In this document: positions 36,401 through 48,400 of the stretch, one piece after another | Numbering within the stretch: position 1 is the first letter of the stretch | Layout: the number at the start of each line of letters is the position of its first letter | Assembly: GCA_008360955.1 (NCBI GenBank) | Contig: LUCM01000658.1 | Span: 28,404 to 92,403, forward strand | DNA from: Fasciolopsis buskii | Taxonomy: Eukaryota; Platyhelminthes; Trematoda; Plagiorchiida; Fasciolidae | Reading direction: 5' to 3' | Length of the DNA: 64,000 nt | Translations under genes and position numbers: made by a program | The notes under the pieces: generated by a model | What the model saw: the letters and a program-made list of their open reading frames with translations, nothing else | Told to the model about the DNA's origin: nothing | Database searches by the model: none

Positions 36401-39400
36401 GCTCTCACATCGGTCCACAACGTCACCGATAAGTGGAACATGACTAAATATTTGGCTTTTCTGACATCAATATTCCGCACATGGTAGATGAAACAAAAAT
36501 TAATGCTAATTATGAGTCGCTTGGAGCAGGTTACATGTTTGATGCGACCTGCCGGCTATAACTTGTTGCATTAGCTAGACGCAGCTGCCTGTAGACCGAT
36601 ATCAACCAGGTTTACCGGGAGAATTACCGAAACAGTAAATGCACCAAATAATTGTTTCTTTTACTTTCTACACAGTTCTAAATACTCAAAAAATAACGTA
36701 GAACGTCGAAGAGGATGGCCACTGTGGCACGCGGTCGTCGTGATTCATTGCAAAAAATGGATTATTCCAATCGTTTCGAGTTGAAAGGCGAACAGCTGGT
36801 AGTGGCATCCAATTCAAGTGTGTGGTGCTTGGTCGACAGCGTAGTGGTACATAACCCAATCGGATCGGTGGTCCGAATAGGTCGAAACAGGTAGTCTAAG
36901 CTGCAATAAATTAAAATTGTGCACTCAATCTAATTTATCAATAGCGCAAAGATGTCGTAAAGTGTTAGTATTTCATTTTCGGTACCGTCAATCGCATGCA
37001 TAATAAGTCTAGTGGTAATGGGACGTTTAATAACAAAAGAGCATGATGAATGAGGATTTTTTCATAAAAAAACAGGGTTAAAAAACCACAGCCACGAGTG
37101 CAAGCTCTAAATTGTAAGTTCCTTACCCTATCATCTATTGGTAATGTTCTCCATAGAAAGGGTGATCAGGCCGTGGACGTGGTTTTTCTTTGGGGATCTT
37201 GAATCGGAGCGTATAAATCAAAAATCTGACTAACAAAGCAAAGGCACCCAAATCCAGCACAGGAGCTCTGAGCAGTGGTCTAACCATCTCGATCAAACAA
37301 ATTCGTGGCGAGGTCCTGATTATTCTGCGCGACGACCGATGTCGCCCAGTTCACTCTCATGCCTGATCTATTGAGGGTTTACGTGGTTAGCTACTTTAGG
37401 CCTCAGAGTCACGGTTAACGGTTTTCTCTCATACAAACCATGGCATTACACAATCATGCACGTTCTCGTTATCAAGATCTTTTTGCGCACTTGCAAAGTA
37501 ATCATGCATGTCCTCACTAATATTTTCGGACTGAATCGCAACAATGAATCTGTTCTCCAGTTTCCTCAGTAGTCTTCCCTTACTCTGTTTTTGGTCTAAA
37601 CCTGATTTTTTCCCTCATCAGACACCACCAACCTCCAATTGTTCAATCTAACATTTCATTCCTTTCTTGCTCCCAAGGCCAATGGATGTGCCTTTATTCA
37701 TCAGTCAGTCCCCGCCTGCCGAGTACCAGATTTTGACGTTTTTAATCGCCAATTTCAACTCATGTAGCTGAAACCCCGAATACCTTTCTTTAGTCACTAA
37801 TTTTGTTGTTTGTCGTTCCACCAGTGGTAGTGACCCTTCCATTTTTTGACTTCCTATATTCAAGCTTGGGACATTTCCTTATTACCGTCTTGGGACATCT
37901 CAATGTTCACAACCGTGAATGGGTAGCACAATCTCCTGACACATCCGTCATGGAACATGAAGTCGAAGAATTTGCTGTGGTCAACAAATGATCTACAATG
38001 ATTGACCTTCCAATACTCCTACCCGGCCGAAATGGTGAACGTGTCTATATTCTAAATGGTATCCCCATCTGCGCCCATTTATACTACTTCCATTTAAGAA
38101 ACTACCTTTTACCAAACACAACAACTCATGCTTCGATTGTCTCCTGTTGACCCTCTTCACACCCAGATTCATTACATCCTTCCGAAACTGCAATCGCTCG
38201 TGCTAGTGGGAGTCACATAAGTAATTGTGCTTCTTGTCTTCTCACTCCCTCCCTCAGATGAGGTCTAAATCTCATTGAACCCACTTCCGTTGGCTGATGT
38301 ACTTCTTCGTCCCCAATGCCTCTTAAAACTTCCCACCTTCACTGTGCAAAAATTGATACGTGTAAATCAACAGGAGTGTTTAGCTCGTGCATCAGAGACC
38401 ATAGCCATTGATGTGTTGCATCCAAGAGACACACATTCAAGACTCCAGCTCTGTTATCCAATTGAAATGCCCATCTGGTCCTTCCGTGAAGTTTCATCTG
38501 AGTCTTCCTGGGGACGCTGAGTCTGCGGCTCCTGGGGTTGCTGGTGTTGATGTGACTCTCAGTGAGAGGGCTGCGGCTGGACTACTTGACTGGATCCCAG
38601 TCGACAGCCCGCTGTACGCAGTGTGACTTGGAGGTTTGTGCAAAGTAAACAGTCCTCCGTTTGATAGACGCAACTTGCTTGCCGTCTCAGCGTACGCGCC
38701 AACAGATTGCAGCCCAGATGGAGTCAAGGACATTTTCTATCATAAGCTGCGCGACCTTTTGTGCACAGCAGAAGACATGAATGCCCGAGTAGGTCGGTTG
38801 TTCTGGACTGAGGAGCATCCAAGAGGTCCTTTTGGTTCAGCTCTTGTCGTTCTGAAAACGGAAAGCAGTTGTTAGCTTTGTGCTCAGACCATCAATTGTT
38901 TTCCGCTGGTACGAACTTCAGATGTTCGAAATGCCAGTATGTCACCTGGCGTCCGCTCTCTTCGAGTCAACGGTGCACCCAAATTGACCACATCGCTATT
39001 AACTACGCCGTGGATTTCTGATAATTCTTTGTGACTTCCTGACGCATGTTAGCCTACCCTGGTGGGTAGTGAGACGGAAGCTCAACACAAGTTTCCGCAG
39101 GGAGACTGAACATGTTGCCATTATGAAAAGTTACCGCAGCCTGCTTCACCTCATCCGACCTTCTGGTAGGAAAGCATTGGGTGTGAGCGAAACGATCTGT
39201 GAAGCTGACGGCTCGCTTATACACAACCAGCGCCGACGTCTTGTACGCTGGGGGGAGGACTTTCAAGCATAATTTATCTGTCCCTCAAAGTCAGCCAACC
39301 CCATGGCTATTCCGGCAATTGTCCGATGGGCTGCTACAACAGATCCACCACCAACTGAGGCGGAGATCTTCAGGGAAATCCGAGCCATAGGACGTCATAA

Positions 39401-42400
39401 AGCGCGGGGCTCCGAAGGGGTTTCTGCAGAATGGAACTAATCAGAGAACTTCGAGTTTTATTCTCGAAGGTCTGATGCTCCGAGAAAGTTTCCTCATGGG
39501 GGGAGAGTTGATCGTTTTATCAGTATTTAAAATGGGCTTGCGCAGTGACTACGCCAACTATAGGGACATTAGCCTAATCTCGATAGCGTCAAAGCTACTT
39601 TCGTCCGTCATTCTTCGCAGGTCGTACAACACGTATGAAGGAAACCTGTGAGATGCCTATTATGCATATCCAAAAAGCGCATTCAGTACCACACTTCCGT
39701 TAACATTTCGAACCCCAGATCTGACTCGTCTCTCGCTTTGCTCTTTGCGTATCAAGTGATCCGGATTCCAACGTTCGTGGTCATCCCAGCGTCAAAATTG
39801 CTCTACGCAGTAGAGTCGAGTGTGCGCAATTAGGCTGGATCTTAACCAACGATAGCTGGTGTGCAGTTCGTTTGGAGGGATCTGTGACCGTCGGCAGGGG
39901 TCAATTGAAACGCCGATATTTTTTCGTCATGTCTATGTATGGTGGCATCAGTTGAGGCTTTTGAGACCAAAAGCGAGTCCCACAGAGACTTGCCTCGGTT
40001 TCTTCGATGTGTACATTCAGCTGAATTTGTGTTCATTGCTGGTGATTTCAGTGTCTGTTTGTTATTTGCGGGAGATAGAAAGGCATATCAAAGACCAATT
40101 TGTTATCTCAGCCGATCGGACCAACACCAGTGATCATCTCATTCAGATTTAATCCAACCATGGACTATTTGCGGTTGCGAAACACTTGACCTCATCCTTC
40201 GGCTTCACAACGTTGGGCTCCGATTAGCCACATCGCCATTGATTGTAGTTAACGTGGATCGATCGAGCATTGTCGGTCATTCTGGCCAGGCTTGTGGATC
40301 CACATCGCGCCTTGATCCGTACTTCTTTTCGTCCGTGCATGATGTGTGGTCGCATCAACATGAAAACAATCCATCGCGTAAAATTTCCTCTAAACGATGA
40401 TCGCCGATGTTAGAGTTTTCTGCCTGGTTACCGACTCAGCCAAATGCCTAGGGTCTAGGGACAGGTTCGAAGTAGATTAAAAATGGCTTGCGCAGTGGCG
40501 AACGTTATGTAAGAATCTGGGAATTGAGGATCTCACAAGATATGGATATTCTCAACCTCAATTACTGTTAGATTCCGGCAGACCCGTTCCCCAGAATACT
40601 GCATTCAGTAAAATGCGCGAGGTCCTGATTAAGAACCTTCAAATGAATGCGAGGAGTGATGGGGCGCGGAATAAAAGAGAATGAAGAAGAACCCGGCCAT
40701 CGGCAATAGCTGTAACTTTTACCGACTGATTAGGAACACTGGTTCACGCAACCGGGAGTAAGCAATGCGATCAAGAAGTCCAAGAGAGTTCACTAATTCA
40801 CTGAGTGTTGCTAGAAAATCAATCTCTCTCGCCTGCCCCTTAGCCTTTCAGTGGAAGCTGGGAGCAAGTGTTTGTCAATTAAAGAGGACCGGAAAAACGC
40901 TCATTATACTGTACGGCCGAACACTACTTTTTTGGCCACCGATAGCCGAAAATGTTGAGATTTTTCCAAAACGGTCTCGCATTTTGTGCTCTTCCAATTT
41001 CCCTTCCAACTGCAGTTCCTGTGGGATATTGTTTGTGAATAACAAGGATAAGCTAAGGTTTTTACTACTCGGGTTACCCGACTATCCTGCACTTCCGGTT
41101 TCTTCTTTTGTGCCATTTTTCTAGCTCATTAGCACCAAAAGGGTACGCCGAGCGCCGCGTCCTTCAAAAGTTTGGAAACCACCCAATGGGCACGACATAC
41201 TACCTATCTTGAATGGCATGCCTCTGAGTTGTTTCCTACCTTATGTCGCCTATTTTTCCCGAAAATTATACTTTTCTGGCGCCTTCGAAACACGTTAATT
41301 TCCCCGTTCCTAAAGATGATCCTTCTGACTGACAACTCTCGCAAAATTGCCTTCACAGACGCCTCCAACCAGAGGCGTCTGTTTTTCGAACGCGAAAGAC
41401 TACTAAGCGGCTGCCAACACAGATTTGGACCGCGTCTTCTAATAAGTGATCTCGTCCTGTCGGCTATCTCGATAACCACAGAGAAACACATCCGGTTTTG
41501 CTCGACATCTCTGAGATCCCCGACCGAGATTGGCGCGAAGTTTGTCTGGCGAAGATGTCTACGTTGGACATTCTCCCGATTTCTGCAGTCGTGGAAATCA
41601 ATGAGCGAACCGTCCCTGTCCGGGTTTATGGGATCCGTTGCCACCCCTATTCCATAAGTGTTGGAGTCCCCCAAGGTTTAGTACTTGCATCCACCCTCTT
41701 TTGCCCACCGTTGATCTTCTATCCAATTCCTCCAACCCAATCTATTTCTTTGCCGATGACGTCACTCCATTATTTTGTTTCTCATCACACTGCTTGCCAA
41801 GCAAACACCTTGAACAAAGCCCCTGAGGATGCAATAATCAAACCGCAGCTAATGCTTTCAAAACCTCTCTTCCTCCATTTTTTCGAAGTATAACTCGTTC
41901 TCCTAACATTCGTTTTTTGATTCAACGGATCTGTGTTCCAAAGACTTAGTTTCTTCTTGGTTGATCTACTAATTCCTCATTAGGCTGATCCTTCTTTATG
42001 TCTGAGTTTGCCTCTAGCTTCACGCGCAAATTCGGTCTTCTGTTTTGCGGCGGACATTTTTATTACTTCATTCATTTTTATGTAGAGCTTAAATCTGCCC
42101 CGCGCTTGCATTCAGCAACCATGTTTAGAGTGGGACTGCGTTTATTTTTCCTCTTAAAGGAAAGGCCACCCGGCTGATCGATTACCCTTCCTTAACACCT
42201 ACCTGGAAGTCAATAGCCATCGGACAGGCGGCTACTTCGCTATCCCTTCTCTACCAATACTCTTTTGATTTACGCTCTTCGGAGCTTTCCTCAGCAGTTG
42301 CTCTTCCAACAACTGCTTTCCGCCCTTCTCAGACTGAGACAACCAGTCACCCTTATGACATTTCTGTTACCGAGCGTCGTATTTCCATCTTTCAATATTC

Positions 42401-45400
42401 TTTTTTTTCCGGACTTCAAAATTGTGAGACAAACTTTCAAGTTCCCTCTTCCCTCTACTTAAAACCTTCCCTTCTTTGAAAGCAGGATGAATAAACTAAC
42501 TCCAGCTTGAATTTTGTCCTAAATCCGCTTATTGCAGTGTCCTTTGACTATGACGTTTACTCAATGAAGTTGAGAAGTTGTGTTGGCCCTAGCTCAGGTT
42601 GTTGGCTTTTATGGTGGTGACGTTATCAGGGTTCAAACCAACCTACCACTCTGGGGAGCCACGAGACTACTTTGTCGGGCCTCTTCTCTCCGCTGACCTT
42701 CCAGGGACAATTGAATCTCCGGCTACATATAAGTCATCGTGTATAGCTCAATGGATCATGGAGGCGCAGAAGCCTTCTCGATTGCATACAGATAGGGAAT
42801 ATAAGTATTACCATGTGCGCTGAACTCTCCGTAGTTTATTTTTCTCTCATTCTTGCTCGTTGCTTTCATCCTTTGCCATGATTATATATAGTAATCATTG
42901 TGATGAAGCGTTAGAAATTCGCCTCAGCAAATAGGTTTTGGTTCCTAAAATATTTGCAGTACCTTGGAAATCTACAAAATGCTGCGAATTAGTTTTCAGT
43001 TCTGAGTATTTGGAGGCGGTTCTCGGTCGAGTTGTCAGCACTTGGACATTCGCGACCTTGGTTGTCATGGTAAATGAATCTGAACATGAGGAATGAGAAC
43101 CTGATTGAGGATGCAAATATCACAGAATCAGTACAAAAGACTACACGATCCACACTAGGTCACAATCATATTTGATACTAAGCCTATTTGTTCCGCAGAA
43201 CTTATTCTTTCTGCTAAAATATCACCGTCTAATGTACCTATTTGTTGAAGCCGGACGAAAATCTTCACTAACTTAAAGACGTTAAATAACAAAACTTATT
43301 TGCTGTAAATGAACAACTAACGGAACGAAAGATATACTAATTTAAATGAATGTTGACCTCGAAATCAAGGTCATCTGAGTGTAGATCGTCAAACGTTTGT
43401 ATTCCTTTCGTGATAATGAATTCCAGGGCAAGCGGATGCGAAGTTTCTCAGGATAGAGGACAGGGCTAGAATTCTGAAGACCTAAAAACTTGGATTTCCC
43501 GTGGCGAATTCCGCTGATTGTTTTAACGTAAACAGGAGCACAACTTATCGAATAATCTGCAGGAAAGCCTTCACGATAACGGTTTATGGAGGTCACAAGC
43601 CCATCACCACGAAACATGAGGACAATTTAACTGATATCACAGTGTCGAAAATCCTTGTCATAAAAAGGGACGATTTATTTAATCATTCCTGTTCACTACT
43701 ACGAAGAAGGCTGAAGAAATTTGAATTGCAGCAAGTATCGCCTGATAGTAAGCTGGCATTCAACGAACTACGCAAGAGGACACGCATCGACTTTGCCGTG
43801 TAATTCAAATCTTAACAGCATTGGATTCAATGCTACTGGACTAATGGAAGACTCCAAAAGCTCCAAAGTCCAATTTATTCAGCTGCCCCCCCCCATAATA
43901 GTCCAGATCTGAACGTTATTGAGAGCCTATTACCCGTTTGAAAAAAATTCCGCTGAAATGCAATACGCGATGGAACATAAAACCCAAAGTGACTTCATGA
44001 AGAAATTGGTGAACATCATGCAAAAAAAGACTGGAAAAAGTACTGAAGAACGAAGGAAGAACTATTGATTATTAGTACCTATTTGATTTCGCCGTGAATA
44101 AATCCTTTTTCTTGTTCACTTATGGCCTTTCAAACTTGAGTAATGGAAGTAACCTAATTGTTGCAAATCCATGATCTCTGATCAATTTCCTTCATACTCA
44201 CTGACCACAGGAGTTGCCGTTTCAAATTTTCGTTACTACTCGATGATTTCACCTGCATGACCCAATGAACGGAGGCGACGAGTGTCAATCAGGAGTATGT
44301 GGCATGAGTTTCAACAAGATCTATACCCACGAAACTTATTCCTCTGCGATTTTTGCAGCAGGAACCATCACCCTTCACTGATTCAGACAAATCGTAAGGA
44401 ATGCGTTCCTCCTATCGGATGAACATCTGGAGTTTTGTAAACTCGAATGTTAAAACTTCGCTTTCGTCCTTGGAGAATTCCGACAGCTCAATTACTTGTC
44501 TTTTAAGAAAACCTATCTTCCTGAATACCACTCATTTTTGATGGAGAACTGGTACTAACCTGCTAGAACTATTGGAAGCTCGATTGTGAACTAACGTGCT
44601 CTGTCCAACGCTCCTGAGTGAGTCAGGGAGCTGCCAGAGTTTCCGGTTACCTCATCGGCACCTGGTTTTCGTGTACCAGCAATCAAACCGTCGATATAAG
44701 TTGTGGCTGTTGCCGGTAGGCATAGTCGCTTCTATTTCTGTTCGGCTTTTTTTCGACCACTGGTCACGACTATCCCCCCAACCTCCTGGTCACCTGAGGT
44801 CCCAAGGACTTATATAACTCAATGTATACGATACCTGGAGGGACGGACTTACTTGTTCTCTAGACATTCGCCAAACGTCGCAATTGGTCGGTTAATAAGG
44901 TCACTTGCGAATAGAAATCCTGATCCACATCAATGGGTTACGAATCAGTAAGTGAGTGGTAGAAAATGTCATTCGCAAGATGAAATAAGTAATATGAGAA
45001 CATAAGGACGAAAGCGAATGTCGAAGTTGCACAGTGCGTGTTAGTACACCGAGTTGTTTAAAAGCACAGCAATTTTGATGCAACGTGCAGAAGTATAACA
45101 AAAGGGCAATAACTTACAGCCAAAAATGGTCCAGTACCTCGAAGTTGTGGAGGGTTTGGACTTGCATGAGCCAAATAAAGTATATAACCGGCTGGCACGG
45201 AAAACAAGAGTGTGAGTAGAATCCATACACCGTATGATTTTCGCAGACGGGAGTGGTTCTGATGAGGTGGGGTGTCCAGCGAAGCAACGACAAGGTTAGT
45301 GGTTTTATCCAACATCTCGTGAACCAACGGTGCCGAGTGAGATTTTATTTTGGATCGATGAAACAAGTAAGTCGCAATGATGACAGCCAGCGCGCAAGAT

Positions 45401-48400
45401 AACCCGGAAAGTGCAGCCGCCAAATGGTAGGTGGTCGCGTTGTACGAGGCAGTAGAATATGATTGAAAACCAGGTAAAAGTCCAAATGTGAGCAGGCAGC
45501 TATACGAGAGTAGGAATACTGGCACCAACAGAATACGCGTGGAGAAGAATTCAGAATTTTGTCTGTTTGCAGGACCAACTGGCATTGATACGCCAATATT
45601 GTCCTCATTTATTACTTCCTGTGTTGATGCACCAGTAGCTAGGAGAATGAGGAGGACGACAATCACAGAATTGGATCAACAAAATGAGAACGAATACTTC
45701 GTGATTTTCATAGACCGATGGATGGACGACCGTTACAACTTGGTGATACGTCGCAACCAAGTAAAAAAACAATCAATTGACTTGTAGGATGTGCCCAGCA
45801 CATGACTGAACTGCACCAAACAAGCGTAAAATCTCGTTTTTCAGCGCAACGCATTAAAACTAATGCTGATTACTCGTGGGTTTTAAATCAACCGTGGAAC
45901 TAAGGAACAAAATTACACAAACCCAACAAACAACTGGCACGTGCAGTACTCGTTTACATATTTTGAGGGTTGGCATAAAGGTTAGGACTATTAGGGCAGT
46001 CAGGGCTACGTGTCTTCATTTTACCGTTTTACCATAATTTGTAATCAGAATTTGTGCTTTGGAACGGTTATAGGCCTGAAATCTGGTGAGCAAACCTGGC
46101 CAAAAAAACAACAAGTAAAGTGACTCCAATGTTATTAGCTATCTGATATCGAACCCAAAAACGGATATTACACGTAGCCACTAGCAGCTACCGGGGCTTC
46201 TCGGTTTCACATATCAAGTGGAACAGCTTTACAGTTGCAGATGTACATACGGGCTATTTAATGGATCGAACCAATCAGTCAATTAAGAACCAGAGGCAAA
46301 AGGAAATCGAGCGACTATTTTGGAACAGCTCGGTGACGGACGAAGAAAATCCCGAAAATAATAGTGCCTGAAACAATCAATCTCCCATAGATAACAAGGC
46401 GCTGCATGTCGTGAGCTCCCAATTACGGCATCAGTTGAGAGGCAGCAAAAAGGTGCGCCAAATAATCGGCCGAATAACCACGATTCTAGGCTAGTAGTTT
46501 TGGCCTGGAAAACGAATTAATTGAATAACTGCATGTGTTCCGTCAAGTTCCAAGAGTCATCTGGGGAGACTGTACTACCAGTCTGTTTAAGCCCAAGTAG
46601 GCGGTTGTCTCAGGTGTTTCTATCTATAACCCTTAATCAAAAAATCTGATCTACACGGCAACACAGCAAAACATGGCATTGGCGATCCGCTAAGAGCAGG
46701 TGACAGGTGGTCCAGTTACACGGACGGACAACTGATGGCATCAATGAGGAGTTTGAAAGAACTGACATACGGTGCGAACCCTACACAAACGAATCTCTTT
46801 CTTTTATCTGTCTCCTTAGGGTTGCTTTCCTTTTTTGCCATATTTTTGATGGCATTAGATTTGTATTTAGATTTTTTAAACACTATATATATGTACACAT
46901 ACATGAATATGAGTGTAATGACATTCATCAAGAAAAAAACAACTGCTTGGTGAAGTTTTGAATGCCAAGGTTTCTGTGTAAGTGTTACTAAATTGTACTC
47001 AGCATAATTTTAAAAACAAACGGCCACCATCTGTTTGAAGCCCGATGGCCGGAACAGATTCTTCCCGGCACTTGCTTTACTCCCATTATTGTCGATGTCA
47101 GTGAAAATAATGAGGATCTCGGAAAATGGTTTCTCCTGGTCTGACAGGAATCGTCGATAATGTACATTCCCTAAAATCTAAATGAAATTGAAAGCTCAGA
47201 GTGGACGACGTTAATTATTAATCAACAGCTCTTATCGATCCCTGGGAAGCATGGTGAAGTAAACAATAGCTAGAGGTGCACGAAACATTTCCACATCATT
47301 GGGAGTGGGAAGGAGGATTCGAAATGTCGACCGGCGGTTGTTGAGTGGATTAAACATCTCTCACCAGAAAGGTCAGAGTTTCGAATCTTAGATCCGCCGG
47401 TCACTGTGGTATTAAGTGACAACTCGCTGTCGCTTGGCTCGCTACCATACCTGACCTGATGGGACTTTTGGGTAGCTCTATGCCACTCCAGGTTTCAAGG
47501 TCATGGTGGTCGGTTCTCCTTTCCCTTGTGTAGTGGATCTTAGAGGCTATGTAGCACGCTCCTGCCACTGCACTCATGCGTAAGGCATGAGACTGTCCGC
47601 AACATGTAGTGTGAGACCTCTCCATTACTAATGTGTTTTCGTGGGATGTGGTCAGTTTCACAGCGTTCCTTAGCCAATTTTGACAGCTATCTCATGAAAC
47701 AAATGAAATCCAACATCATTTGTCTGTAAAATATTGGACCTGCAATAATCGCTTCCGCCGGAAACTCCTGAATAAAACAAAGTGAGTTAAATGAGCACGC
47801 ACAAGACCAATCGTGAAAATGCTTGCCCTTTCAGTGCCATTTTTAATAGTTATACGTAGCATAAATTTAATAATGCAGCAACTACACTTAGATGTCTAAT
47901 ACGTAGTATAAAGGAATCATAAATCAAAAAAATAAAGGACAATTTACATGGCAAGAAGTCACTCCGTACAACTGCCACGTGAACCAACGTATCATCTGGT
48001 CCCTTGTTACGTCTTCGTCGAGGGGAGGGGTCCGGATTCGGTGCGGTTGCGGACGAACTTATTGATGTCACAGCTGGTGAACAGGAGCTTCGGACTAGCA
48101 TGGAAGTTCGATAGCGCCGACGAACAGCACGACCCAGACCCCAGGGCATGAGGTCTAAGGCTCCGAACGCAATCAGGCATATGCCCATTATGATAGACAG
48201 GAAGTACATATAAAGGGAAATGGAAAACCTGGGTGCAGGATACTGCGCTATGGCTTTCATCGTTCCATTGACTGAGAAAAGAGAAAAAATGGAGTGCAGT
48301 TATCTGGCGTATTAACCGATGGTCTGCCGCGATTTACGTAACAGCAAAAAGGCTTTATCTCTGATGTTTCACATGTGGTTGCATAAAACAATGGTCAAAA

